DNA from: an uncultured Lachnospiraceae bacterium
GTDB taxonomy: Bacteria > Bacillota > Clostridia > Lachnospirales > Lachnospiraceae
Assembly: GCA_910586205.1 (NCBI GenBank)
Contig: CAJUGD010000033.1
Location: 1-40,832, forward strand
Length of the DNA: 40,832 nt
Reading direction: 5' to 3'
Shown piece by piece: positions 7,820-16,217 of this stretch. The notes below the pieces were generated by a model. The model had not been told where the DNA came from. It made no database searches and saw only the letters and a list, made by a program, of their open reading frames with translations. The position numbers and the translations under genes were made by a program. The number at the start of each line of letters is the position of its first letter. Position 1 is the stretch's first letter.

Positions 7820-8935
7820 TTAAAAATACTCCGGATTCATAAAAAGCATCACCAGACAGGCAGCTTCCCCCTCCTCATCCAGCCCCCAGTAACCGCTGTA
7901 CATACCGTCCCCCATACCGCTGGAAAACAAAACCGTTCGATGCCCACTCTCTGGCAGTTTCCACTCTAAAAAACTCCCGGCCTGGTTTTGGAAATCAGGA
8001 TTCGCTTCATAGCTTTCCTGGAAAAGAGCGGCAAAATAATCGTTATACTTGTTCTTTCCCGGATTTTCTTTCTTCCACTTTTCAAAAAATTGTCTATTCA
8101 GATCCGAAACCTTTCCATCTGCAAAACAAGCAAGCCCTGTATCCACGCCAAAAAAGGTAAAAACACCAGGCTTTCCTAAGTCTTCTCTTTTCTTTCCCTT
8201 GGGCATAGCGATCTCATAACGGACCGGCTGTTTACTGCTGATCAGAAGCTTTGCGGCGGCAAATCGGATGCCTGCGATCCGGGAGAGGCAGACTGACAGC
8301 TTGACTGGATAGCTTCCGACAGGAATCCGCTTGTCCAGAACCGTTTCATATTTGCTTCCCAGGTATGCTAATGGATCTGCCAGCACTATCTCTCCGGTAG
8401 GAAAGTCCGCTTCACCTGCCTGGATGATTCTGATCTTACTGCTTTCTGTAAAGAGCATTTGGAAAAAATCTGTTGGATATGTTTCCTGGTTCAGAAATTT
8501 CAAGTTTTTCTCAAACGCGATCTGGACGGGATGTTTCACCTGTTCCCGGATCTCCTTTCCGGTTCTTGTATCCACAAAGTATTTTCCCGTTTTATCGGAT
8601 CGAAACTCCAGATCACTGCCTGCCGGCATATAAAATACATTGACTGCTGTAGGTTCGATATTGGCCAGGATATTGAAATCAACAATCGCCATGTTCTTTG
8701 GGTCATCTACATATTCCTGACTGTCCGTATCTCCGAACGCTACCCAGCCGTTTCCATGTTCGCTCTCCTGCCGGAACAGCCACTTCAGCTTTGCTGTACC
8801 ATTCAAGATGGATTTGGTGACAATGGTTCCCCCGGCCCCCTGGATATACACTTTCATTTCCTGTTGTTCTTCCCCCATCTTTCCCTTGGGGTTTTGTTCT
8901 GATTTGTCATTTTTCTTTTTGTCGTCTAATCCCAT
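7820..8935 (-). CDS. DUF2185 (Imm33-like) - DUF4241 fusion protein
   Basis: This 371-residue soluble protein starts with a short charged Lys/Glu-rich tail. A DUF2185-type domain follows (about residues 35-115), with the typical string KWLFRQESEH, GW, GDTDSQEYVDDPKNM and a PAGS turn. The C-terminal 210 residues match DUF4241: ADPLAYLG, then PVGSYPV, FFGVDTGLACFAD, and the closing SGMGDGMYSGYWGLDEEGE. Both domains occur in proteins associated with polymorphic toxin systems, DUF2185 as a presumed immunity fold, but no biochemical role is shown for DUF4241. No toxin gene is next to it. The ribosome site AAGGAG is well placed. The 55-base gap from the lipoprotein gene suggests co-transcription. 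Domain calls are recognised by eye. Confidence 0.75.
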   Translation of the reverse strand: MGLDDKKKNDKSEQNPKGKMGEEQQEMKVYIQGAGGTIVTKSILNGTAKLKWLFRQESEHGNGWVAFGDTDSQEYVDDPKNMAIVDFNILANIEPTAVNVFYMPAGSDLEFRSDKTGKYFVDTRTGKEIREQVKHPVQIAFEKNLKFLNQETYPTDFFQMLFTESSKIRIIQAGEADFPTGEIVLADPLAYLGSKYETVLDKRIPVGSYPVKLSVCLSRIAGIRFAAAKLLISSKQPVRYEIAMPKGKKREDLGKPGVFTFFGVDTGLACFADGKVSDLNRQFFEKWKKENPGKNKYNDYFAALFQESYEANPDFQNQAGSFLEWKLPESGHRTVLFSSGMGDGMYSGYWGLDEEGEAACLVMLFMNPEYF

Positions 8936-8990
8936 AGTTTTACTCCTTATAATATGTTTGCAGAATCAAAAAACAAGCGCCGTTTATGTC

Positions 8991-9731
8991 TTACTCTTTC
9001 TTAGCGGGGAAACCATGTTCTGAAATAACCCCATACCACTCAGCAGGCAAAACAAACCATTCACGGTCTTGATTTTGACAATAGGATATTTCCTGTTTCG
9101 TCGAATAGCAACATTTAATTTCACATTGAAGAAAAGGAAATTCCTTATGGTGCATAATCAGAGAGCCAAACATCCATTCCCCGCCGTCTAATGCCTGGAT
9201 ACTTTCACCATGAAATGCCTCCAGCAAAGAAGCAATCATAGCAGGGTCATCCACCCGGACGGAAATGTTTTCCGTATCTTTAGAACCAAGTGCAACAAAA
9301 GATACCGTTTCCTTAGATGGAGGTGTTATTTGTAAGTCCTCCCGGAAGCAGAAATAAGTATAATATGGCCCAAAGACAAATTGATTTGGCTGGACATAAA
9401 GGAAATGACATTCTTCATTCCCCTCAATCCGGCAGACATCAAAGCCCCCGCCCCGCTTTGCGTTATCACCGCCGCACACGCCGATAGTATCTCCAATCTC
9501 ACCGTTGAATTTCCAGAAAAGACCAAAAGCGAATGGATGGCAGCGGATCACATCAGTGTCCTCAATATACCGAACATCATCCACAATCAAAATCGTTTTG
9601 GGGTTGACTTCAAACTGATAAAACGGCAAGTTTTTATTTTTTGTGCATCCGGCCAACAGGAGAAACAATGAAAACGCAAGTGACAGAACGAGTGGAATCT
9701 TCTTCCGCAAGTATCTTTTATGTATCACCAT
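8991..9731 (-). CDS. Putative lipoprotein of unknown function
   Basis: The N-terminus has basic residues (MVIHKRYLRKK), a hydrophobic stretch and the lipobox LLAGC with the lipidated Cys at residue 29. The mature part of about 218 residues is rich in aromatic residues and cysteines and has no domain I recognise. It is expected on the outer face of the membrane. It sits 55 bases upstream of the DUF2185-DUF4241 gene on the same strand, so a shared transcript is likely. Confidence 0.7.
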   Translation of the reverse strand: MVIHKRYLRKKIPLVLSLAFSLFLLLAGCTKNKNLPFYQFEVNPKTILIVDDVRYIEDTDVIRCHPFAFGLFWKFNGEIGDTIGVCGGDNAKRGGGFDVCRIEGNEECHFLYVQPNQFVFGPYYTYFCFREDLQITPPSKETVSFVALGSKDTENISVRVDDPAMIASLLEAFHGESIQALDGGEWMFGSLIMHHKEFPFLQCEIKCCYSTKQEISYCQNQDREWFVLPAEWYGVISEHGFPAKKE

Positions 9732-9997
9732 AGTAGTTACTCTTTCTCTATTTTGTGAATATCAAAGGAAAATCTTTATATGCTGCTTATTTCCAGTTTC
9801 CCTTACACCATAAGACAATACTTCAAACCAGACATCCAGTAATTAAAGGTCATACAGGGTAGGTAATATTGAAGATTTTACTATTTTACCATATTGGTAC
9901 CAATTTTTCTATTTCCAAATACATCCTGTTTTACATTTTATTTTGCTATCTATCGGAGTATAGGCTGTACATCATGGAATATGCTGCTAATTTATCC
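9732..9997. other. Intergenic region with a 12-bp palindrome
   Basis: No gene is supported here. The perfect palindrome ATTGGTACCAAT at 9893-9904 is the only clear structure and could be a protein-binding site. I see no consensus promoter around it. Confidence 0.4.
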
Positions 9998-11692
9998 TTA
10001 TATCTTTTGCTGGAGTTTAATATCACGTTTTTCTTCGGCTTTACCGTTTTCTAACAGATAAACTTTGTCACAAATGGATATAGTAGATATATCATGTGTT
10101 ACAAGGATACAGATACAGTTTAAGGCAAGTTTATGAACCGCCTCATGGAATTTTTCAATAGAATCAACATCAAGGTTTGCTGTTGGTTCGTCAAAAACAA
10201 CAATGGGTCTGTTTTTGTAAATAGCCCGTGCAATAGCAATTCGTTGTGCCTGCCCGCTTGACAAGGTATTGCCGCTTTCCCCGATCAATGTGTCAAATCC
10301 ATCCGGTAAAGATTTTATAAAATCAAGAATATTGGCATCAGAAGCAGCCAGATTGATTTTTTCCATTTGAGGTTTGTTTTCCGACATAATCATGTTTTCC
10401 AGAATTGTTCCGGAAAATAAATAATCGGCAGGCGGAACATAGGCAACGTGCTCGGTAATTTGTTTTCCATCTATTGTTCCCTGCTCTGTTTGCAGCTCGA
10501 TTGTTCCGCTTTGCGGCTCATAAAGGCCAATTAACAGTTTTAACAAGGTACTTTTGCCGCTTCCACTCCTGCCTGTAATTCCAGTGACTTCACCTTTAGA
10601 AAAAGTCAAATTTAGATTATGCAGCAGACAGCAGGATTCCTTATCCTTTTCTTCATCATAAGAAAAACTCAAGTTTTTAATAATCAGTTCATTTACATTT
10701 TTTACTGATAGACTTTTATGGTTTTTGTTTTCAGCAGGAAGCTCATATATTTGTCCGATCCGCCCGGCAGATGAAACCGCCTGACCAGCCCCGGCTATCG
10801 CTGCGGGAAATTTTGCAACCGGATTAACAATGTAGTTCAATAACTGGATAATCATAATCAGGCTGCCCACAGTTGTTTCTTTGCTCAATACAAAATACGC
10901 GCCAAGTCCCAGCGTGACCAGAGACATAAGGTTCCCGGAAAGTGCGCCTGCAAATAATAAAAGTCCTTCCCACATGCCTAAAATCATGCTGCTTTTTAAC
11001 TTGTTTTGATAAATATTTTTTGATTTATCAAGGATTTTTTCTTGCATTACATAAGTCTTAATGAGCATGATTCTACTCAGATTTTCTTGCAGATAACTTC
11101 TGTTTTTTTCTTCGTTTTCTTTATCAGTTGTACTTACATTTTGAATATAAGGAGTTAATGCTCCCATCAAAAACATCATGAATGGTGTCAGAATCAATAA
11201 AAGAATTGCTATTTTCCAATTAAGAAAAAACAACGCAGCCGCGGCAAGTAAGGCAGAGACAGCGCCGCCTACAATATTGTCAATGAATGTTGGAAAGCAC
11301 ATACAGATTACCTGAATGTCTGTTGTGAGCTTTGTTAAGAGTTCGCCTGTATGCTGTTTTGATATATCAATCAGCCGGCGTGAAAAAATAATATTCATCA
11401 ATTCTGTTCTTAAACTGCATTCCATTTTCCCGTAAATCAATTTAATAAGTACAGAATTTATCATCATTACAATGCCGCCGATTATGATAGAAGCAATACT
11501 GTAAAGCCCCACCATCAATAAAGACATATTCGTTTTTCCGGTGGCAATATCAATAAAAAGTTTCATAAAAAAAGCAAATGATAATTGTATAATCGGCATA
11601 CATAAGATAAGGATTGTGTATAGAATCAGTTGAATCCGGCATCCTTTTGTTTTCTTGTAAATCCATGAAAAGCCATACCTTTTTTGCTCCAT
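9998..11692 (-). CDS. ABC half-transporter (type I exporter, membrane domain plus ATPase)
   Basis: This 564-residue protein has a six-helix membrane domain (about 20-310) fused to a nucleotide-binding domain (about 335-564). Walker A is GRSGSGKS at 374-381, the signature reads LSSGQ at 477-481, Walker B ends FDEP at 500-503, and the H-loop is VTHD. Two motifs differ from the norm: the Q-loop reads YVPPADYLFSG, so the usual glutamine is proline, and the signature has Ser for the first Gly. No partner half-transporter is adjacent, so it may act as a homodimer. It starts three bases after the TetR stop, in one operon with that regulator, as in many drug or peptide efflux systems. The exported compound is unknown. 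Confidence 0.88.
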   Translation of the reverse strand: MEQKRYGFSWIYKKTKGCRIQLILYTILILCMPIIQLSFAFFMKLFIDIATGKTNMSLLMVGLYSIASIIIGGIVMMINSVLIKLIYGKMECSLRTELMNIIFSRRLIDISKQHTGELLTKLTTDIQVICMCFPTFIDNIVGGAVSALLAAAALFFLNWKIAILLLILTPFMMFLMGALTPYIQNVSTTDKENEEKNRSYLQENLSRIMLIKTYVMQEKILDKSKNIYQNKLKSSMILGMWEGLLLFAGALSGNLMSLVTLGLGAYFVLSKETTVGSLIMIIQLLNYIVNPVAKFPAAIAGAGQAVSSAGRIGQIYELPAENKNHKSLSVKNVNELIIKNLSFSYDEEKDKESCCLLHNLNLTFSKGEVTGITGRSGSGKSTLLKLLIGLYEPQSGTIELQTEQGTIDGKQITEHVAYVPPADYLFSGTILENMIMSENKPQMEKINLAASDANILDFIKSLPDGFDTLIGESGNTLSSGQAQRIAIARAIYKNRPIVVFDEPTANLDVDSIEKFHEAVHKLALNCICILVTHDISTISICDKVYLLENGKAEEKRDIKLQQKI

Positions 11693-11695
11693 GTC

Positions 11696-12343
11696 TTATC
11701 CCTCCAATTTTACTATATCCGTTATGAATTTTTCTGCCATCTCTTTTATATCATCATCTTCCATAAGCGGTAAGCCCATTTTACATAGAACTTCTTTTAC
11801 AAAGATGAGTTTATGATGCATTTCCTCCACAGTGGCAGGATAGATAGATGGTATAAACCAAAAGTTAATAAGCGGAAGCAGTTCAGAAAGTTCTTTTGCA
11901 TATTTTGTATTGATCGATCCATCCGCTTTGCCTTCTTCTAACAATTCCAGCCATAACGGGGTCAGCACACGCCTGTTTGACTCAACTGCTGCCGCTAATA
12001 TCCGTGGATCTTTTAAAATAGGTATAGCAGCCATGTTAATAGTATTTCGTTTGGTATCAGACTGGTTTAATTTGAGTAATTTTCGGATTTTTTGCAGTCC
12101 ATTCAAATCTGTCCGTTTTCTTATTTCATCAAAAGGATTGTTGTCAAAAAACATTTTATCACCTAAAGCCTGCATAATTTCTTCCTTAGAACGGAAATGA
12201 TGATAAATGGCACCTTTTGAAAGGCCGCTTCTTAATATTATGTCTTGCATAGTAGTGGCATCAAACCCTTTTTCTGCAAATAATGCTCCTGAAGCTTCCA
12301 GTATTTTGTTTCTTGACAGCAGAGATTTTTCTTCTTGTTTCAT
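11696..12343 (-). CDS. TetR/AcrR-family repressor of the ABC exporter
   Basis: This is a 215-residue protein. The N-terminal helix-turn-helix (about residues 10-56) has the family pattern ILEASGALFAEKGFDATTM followed by GLSKGAIYHHFRSKEEI. The C-terminal ligand domain is helical and has no clear sequence relatives by eye. The gene is first in a two-gene operon with the ABC exporter. A palindrome directly downstream of its -10 box fits autorepression relieved by an exported compound. Confidence 0.9.
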   Translation of the reverse strand: MKQEEKSLLSRNKILEASGALFAEKGFDATTMQDIILRSGLSKGAIYHHFRSKEEIMQALGDKMFFDNNPFDEIRKRTDLNGLQKIRKLLKLNQSDTKRNTINMAAIPILKDPRILAAAVESNRRVLTPLWLELLEEGKADGSINTKYAKELSELLPLINFWFIPSIYPATVEEMHHKLIFVKEVLCKMGLPLMEDDDIKEMAEKFITDIVKLEG

Positions 12344-12367
12344 TGCATTCTTATCCTTCCAAAAAAC

Positions 12368-12384
12368 AAACCGTCAGTCGGTTT
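12368..12384. promoter_or_regulatory. TetR-type operator
   Basis: AAACCGTCAGTCGGTTT is an inverted repeat with one mismatched pair apart from the centre. It covers about +2 to +18 of the TetR-ABC transcript, an ideal place to block transcription. Confidence 0.7.
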
Positions 12385-12392
12385 TTTGTTTT

Positions 12393-12422
12393 ATTATATA
12401 TCACAAGGACTATCTATGTCAA
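12393..12422 (-). promoter_or_regulatory. Promoter of the tetR-ABC exporter operon
   Basis: On the minus strand TTGACA (12422-12417) and TATAAT (12398-12393) are 18 bases apart, both perfect consensus boxes, about 45 bases before the TetR start codon. Confidence 0.8.
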
Positions 12423-12446
12423 TAAAAAAGAAATAAAAATCTTTAT

Positions 12447-12479
12447 AAAAACAGGACGGGACTAATATTGTCCCGCCCT
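12447..12479 (-). terminator. Terminator of the cellobiose PTS operon
   Basis: On the minus strand GGGCGGGAC (12478-12470) pairs with GTCCCGTCC (12462-12454), with one G-U pair, around a 7-base loop and is followed by TTTTT (12451-12447). It closes the operon after the IIA gene. Confidence 0.85.
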
Positions 12480-12501
12480 AAAAGAAATCTTCAGCCCTAT
12501 G

Positions 12502-12816
12502 CTATGATGCCATCTTTTTATAAACCTCAATAAACTCCACTGCCAAAACCCGGAAAGTTTCTGCACTCATCAGCTGGTCTTCCGCGTGCATCAGGATAAG
12601 ACCAGATTCCTCCAGCTTTCCATTTGCATCCAGTGTCAGAAGATCGGCATGGATATGATGTCCCTGGGTATAAGCTTCATCTCCCTGGCGGATCTGTTCC
12701 TCTGCCCCTTCAAAATCCCCTTTTTTTGCACACTGCACGGCATTGATAAAACACGATCTTGCCGTGCCCACATAAGTAATGATTCCAAAACATGCTGTTT
12801 CAAATTCTGCGGTCAT
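12502..12816 (-). CDS. celC: PTS lactose/cellobiose-family IIA component
   Basis: This 104-residue all-helical phosphocarrier takes phosphate from HPr and passes it to the IIB protein. The active-site motif ILMHAEDQLM carries the phosphorylated His77 and the conserved Asp80; the earlier HHIHADL segment (53-59) is also typical of the family. The length is standard. It is the last gene of a beta-glucosidase-IIB-IIC-IIA operon, 12 bases after the IIC gene and with AAAGGAGG upstream. It acts in the cytoplasm. The sugar is a beta-glucoside or cellobiose by context, since lactose relatives share the fold. Confidence 0.93.
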   Translation of the reverse strand: MTAEFETACFGIITYVGTARSCFINAVQCAKKGDFEGAEEQIRQGDEAYTQGHHIHADLLTLDANGKLEESGLILMHAEDQLMSAETFRVLAVEFIEVYKKMAS

Positions 12817-12828
12817 TTCATCCTCCTT

Positions 12829-14142
12829 TTACCATTCATCGTCCTGTGCTTCTTTTTCTGTTTTCGCTTCTTCAATCAGGTTCAGCTTATCGACTCGCCG
12901 CACAAAAGGAAGATAAATAAGAAAAGATAAGCTGAGAATAAGTATCTGCAAAAGGGCTGTCCGCCAGCCGCCGATTAAAAATCCTGAGATAATCGGCGGG
13001 CAGGTCCAGGGAACCTGGACAGCGCCGTAGAGCGGGCAAAGTCCGGTATAGAGAGCCATGTACTGCAGTACACAGGCAACCACCGGCATAGCGATAAACG
13101 GGAAAGCCAGCATAGGATTCATTACAATCGGAATACCAAACAAAATCGGTTCGTTAATATTAAACAAAGCAGGCACCATCTCCAGCCTTCCCAGGGTTTT
13201 TAACTGCTTTGATTTTGCAAAGAAAAACATATAGATAACCAGCCCAATGGTAATTCCCGCACCAGTGGTATTGATAAACTGGTCTAAAAACTGCATGGTT
13301 ACGATGTGACCTCCGTTTTCCACCGTCAGCTCGATCCCCTTATCAATCAAAGCCTGGTTTTCCAGGCCGTTGGCCTGAAGAATGCCGGTCATAATACCTC
13401 CCACAATCGTGGATCCATGGACGCCGAAAAACCATAAAAACGGTGTCAGGAAACACATCAGGACAGCTCCGCCAATGGAGTCAGTCATACTCTGGAGAGG
13501 CGTCTGAATCACATTGTAGATCCCTTCCATAGCTGTCATATGGAATCCCATGGAAAAGATTCCATGGACAATGGTTGCTCCGGTTACAATGACAGCTCCG
13601 GGAACCAGGGCTGAGAAAGCGTTGGATACCCCTTCAGGAACTCCTGCAGGCATCTTAATCTTAATATTTCTTTTCAAAAACCAGCAGTACACATAGGCCA
13701 CAATCAGCCCTACAATAATTGCGCCCACCATGCCTTTTCCGGCTGTCCAGCTTTTATCGATAATACCCCCCACTACTGCTCCGCCTTCTGTTACAATCGC
13801 TGCAGGCGTCATCATGATAAAGACCCCAAGAGCAACGATTGCTCCGCTTAGGGGTTCCTGCCCCTCTAATTTGATATAATTATACGAAATGCCAAGAACG
13901 GCTATCATGGCACTGATATTAAAGGTTGCCCCATTTGCCTGTTCCAGCACTGCCTTTATGCCTGTTTGTTCCAGTATGTTTACAACTGCCGGAATCGGGA
14001 AGTTGGTAATGATCAGGAACACAGAGCCTACGATCAGAAGCGGCATGGAATAGACCATACCATCTTTAATTGCCTGTATCCCTTTTGTATTAACAAACGC
14101 CATAATCCGGGGGATTATTTTATCATTCATTAATTGTTTCAT
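12829..14142 (-). CDS. celB: PTS cellobiose/lichenan-type IIC permease
   Basis: This 437-residue membrane protein is of the lactose/N,N'-diacetylchitobiose/cellobiose IIC superfamily, with about ten hydrophobic segments. The N-terminus (KGIQAIKDGMVYSMPLLIVG) and the substrate-loop region with NINEPILFGIPIVMNPMLAF are hallmarks. It forms the sugar channel and works with separate IIA and IIB proteins encoded on either side. The ribosome site AAAGGA is eight bases before the ATG. The length is normal and no IIA or IIB domain is fused to it. Confidence 0.93.
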   Translation of the reverse strand: MKQLMNDKIIPRIMAFVNTKGIQAIKDGMVYSMPLLIVGSVFLIITNFPIPAVVNILEQTGIKAVLEQANGATFNISAMIAVLGISYNYIKLEGQEPLSGAIVALGVFIMMTPAAIVTEGGAVVGGIIDKSWTAGKGMVGAIIVGLIVAYVYCWFLKRNIKIKMPAGVPEGVSNAFSALVPGAVIVTGATIVHGIFSMGFHMTAMEGIYNVIQTPLQSMTDSIGGAVLMCFLTPFLWFFGVHGSTIVGGIMTGILQANGLENQALIDKGIELTVENGGHIVTMQFLDQFINTTGAGITIGLVIYMFFFAKSKQLKTLGRLEMVPALFNINEPILFGIPIVMNPMLAFPFIAMPVVACVLQYMALYTGLCPLYGAVQVPWTCPPIISGFLIGGWRTALLQILILSLSFLIYLPFVRRVDKLNLIEEAKTEKEAQDDEW

Positions 14143-14175
14143 CTCTCATTTCCTTTCTGACCTGGGTGTATTTCC

Positions 14176-14487
14176 CTATTTCCCTGCTGCCAGCTTAAAA
14201 GCAAACCGCAGGACACTCATCCCGTTGCACATCCCGTAATCCGCCATGGGAATCACGTCCACAGGAACAGATCTTGCCTCGCATATTTCTTTTGCCTTCG
14301 CAAGCTGATATCCTACCTGCGGCCCTAAAAGAGCCACATCGGCCTCCCCGATCAGTCTTTCCATGTCAAGGATTGGATAGGCTTTGATATCCACTTCCTT
14401 TCCCTTTTCTTTCGCCGCCTCCTCCATCTTTTTTACAAGCAGGCTGGTTGACATTCCATTTGCACAAAACAATCTGATTTTTAACAT
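14176..14487 (-). CDS. celA: PTS cellobiose-type IIB component
   Basis: This is a small cytoplasmic phosphocarrier of 103 residues. The phosphorylated cysteine is Cys8 in MLKIRLFCANGMSTS, followed by the phosphate-binding loop. It receives phosphate from the IIA protein and phosphorylates the sugar during transport through IIC. I start it at 14487 because AGGAGG lies nine bases upstream; the in-frame ATG at 14496 touches that ribosome site. It lies between the beta-glucosidase and the IIC gene. Confidence 0.92.
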   Translation of the reverse strand: MLKIRLFCANGMSTSLLVKKMEEAAKEKGKEVDIKAYPILDMERLIGEADVALLGPQVGYQLAKAKEICEARSVPVDVIPMADYGMCNGMSVLRFAFKLAAGK

Positions 14488-14557
14488 GTACCACATCCTC
14501 CTTCTTTGCTGAGTATGCCGGAATACTTATTTTGCATGGCACACTTTATTTTTTGAT

Positions 14558-15994
14558 TTATAAAATTTCTCCGCTGCTCTCAATGACCTGCTTATACCAC
14601 GCAAAGGAATCTTTTTTCCTTCTTTCCAAGGTTCCGTTCCCGTGATTATCCTTGTCCACATAGATAAAACCATACCGTTTTTCCATCTCGCCGCTGCCAG
14701 CGCTTACCAGGTCAATACATCCCCAAGGAGTATAGCCCATGACCAAAACCCCATCAAGAAACATGGCTTTTTTCATTTCCAGAATGTGCTGTCTTAAGTA
14801 GTCTGTCCGGTAGCTGTCATGAACGGTTCCGTTTTCCAGCTTATCATAAGCCCCCAAACCGTTTTCCACAATAAATATGGGTTTGTGGTACCTTTGATGA
14901 AGCAAGTTCAGGGAATAGCGAAGTCCCTGAGGATCAATCTGCCACCCCCAGTCATTTTTTGCCACATAGGGGTTAGGCGCCACGTAAATCCCGTCTCCTA
15001 CCTGGGTGCTGCCTTCGGTTTCCACGCTGCTGATGGTGCTGCTCATATAGTAGCTGATGCCGATATAGTCTACACATCCTTCTTTTAGACATTTCCGGTC
15101 ATGATCCGTTATGTCCAGACAAATCCCGTGTTCCCTGCGGAATGCTTCCATATAAGCCGGATGCTCTCCAAAGACATGGAGATCTCCATAGGAGTACAGC
15201 CGGTGTTCCATGGCTGTCTGGGCTGCGAGCTCATCCTGGGGAGAACAGGTTCGGGGATAAAAAGGAACCATGGCAAGCATACATCCAATCTGAAATTCTG
15301 GATTGATCTCATGGCCAAGCTTTACAACCATGGCGCTTGCAGTCATTTCATAATGCACGGCTTGTTGAAGAACCGTCTGCACGTCTTCCCCTTTTTCATA
15401 AAGGATTCCTGAGTTGGTCCAACCGCTCCATGGGTTTTGAACACTGGCCTGATTGTTGATTTCGTTAAATGTCATCCAGTATTTTACTTTGTCCTTATAC
15501 CGTTCCATAACCGTTTGAGCAAAGGTAACGAAAAAATCAATCAGCTTTCGGTTTCTCCATCCCCCGTATTTTTCCACCAGGTAAAATGGCATTTCAAAAT
15601 GACTCAATGTGATAACCGGTTCAATATGGTATTTCAGCAGCTCATCAAACAGGTCGTCATAGAATCGAAGCCCCTCCTCATTTGGTTTTTCCTCGTCACC
15701 ACGGGGGAAGATTCTCGTCCATGCGATGGATGTCCGAAAGCACCGAAACCCCATCTGGGCAAATAATCGAATATCTTCTTTGTATCGTGTGTAAAAATCA
15801 ATGGCTTCATGGTTTGGATAATAGTGGTTTGGCAGTATTCCTTTGGTAATATCCCGGTCTTTTCCATTGGCTCCGGCAGTCATTACATCCGCTATGGAGA
15901 TTCCTTTCCCCCCCTTGTCATATCCGCCCTCCAGCTGATGTGCCGCAACTGCGCCGCCCCACAAAAAATCATGTGGAACCTTTCTTTTTTCCAT
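14558..15994 (-). CDS. Glycoside hydrolase family 1, 6-phospho-beta-glucosidase
   Basis: This 478-residue cytoplasmic enzyme cleaves the phosphorylated disaccharide delivered by the PTS into glucose and glucose-6-phosphate. The N-terminal FLWGGAVAAHQLEGGYDKGG, the acid/base Glu178 in MTFNEIN and the nucleophile Glu377 in FIVENGLG are all present. The C-terminal segment SGEMEKRYGFIYVD carries the Ser/Lys/Tyr phosphate-binding set that separates 6-phospho-glycosidases from plain glucosidases. I chose the ATG at 15994 because AAGGAG and AGGAGG precede it; an upstream extension to 16105 would run through the promoter and operator. It is the first gene of the PTS operon. Confidence 0.93.
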   Translation of the reverse strand: MEKRKVPHDFLWGGAVAAHQLEGGYDKGGKGISIADVMTAGANGKDRDITKGILPNHYYPNHEAIDFYTRYKEDIRLFAQMGFRCFRTSIAWTRIFPRGDEEKPNEEGLRFYDDLFDELLKYHIEPVITLSHFEMPFYLVEKYGGWRNRKLIDFFVTFAQTVMERYKDKVKYWMTFNEINNQASVQNPWSGWTNSGILYEKGEDVQTVLQQAVHYEMTASAMVVKLGHEINPEFQIGCMLAMVPFYPRTCSPQDELAAQTAMEHRLYSYGDLHVFGEHPAYMEAFRREHGICLDITDHDRKCLKEGCVDYIGISYYMSSTISSVETEGSTQVGDGIYVAPNPYVAKNDWGWQIDPQGLRYSLNLLHQRYHKPIFIVENGLGAYDKLENGTVHDSYRTDYLRQHILEMKKAMFLDGVLVMGYTPWGCIDLVSAGSGEMEKRYGFIYVDKDNHGNGTLERRKKDSFAWYKQVIESSGEIL

Positions 15995-16032
15995 ACCTCC
16001 TAATCTCCTTCTTATTGTCGATTCGATTCCAC

Positions 16033-16044
16033 ATGAGCGCTCAT
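16033..16044. promoter_or_regulatory. Candidate operator of the PTS operon
   Basis: ATGAGCGCTCAT is a perfect 12-base palindrome, extended on both sides by near-matching bases. It lies just downstream of the proposed -10 box and before the glucosidase start. A likely ligand is one of the two RpiR regulators upstream. Confidence 0.5.
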
Positions 16045-16055
16045 ATGTTATATCC

Positions 16056-16083
16056 ATCATATCATATCCCTTTTGTATTTCAA
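16056..16083 (-). promoter_or_regulatory. Promoter of the beta-glucosidase/PTS operon
   Basis: On the minus strand TTGAAA (16083-16078) and TATGAT (16061-16056) are 16 bases apart. Transcription would begin just before the palindrome at 16033-16044. Confidence 0.5.
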
Positions 16084-16132
16084 TTGCTTTTCCTGTTTTT
16101 GACACATAGTAAAGAAAATATCATTTGTTACA

Positions 16133-16166
16133 TAAAAAAAACAGACAGGATTCCCATCTGTTTTTC
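16133..16166 (-). terminator. Terminator after the RpiR gene pair
   Basis: On the minus strand ACAGA (16161-16157) pairs with TCTGT (16145-16141), with a possible inner GG-CC pairing, and is followed by a run of eight T. Confidence 0.7.
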
Positions 16167-16217
16167 GCCAGTTTTTTTGTTTATGCATTTATTATTTAAG
16201 AATTGTTGCTTTGGTTT

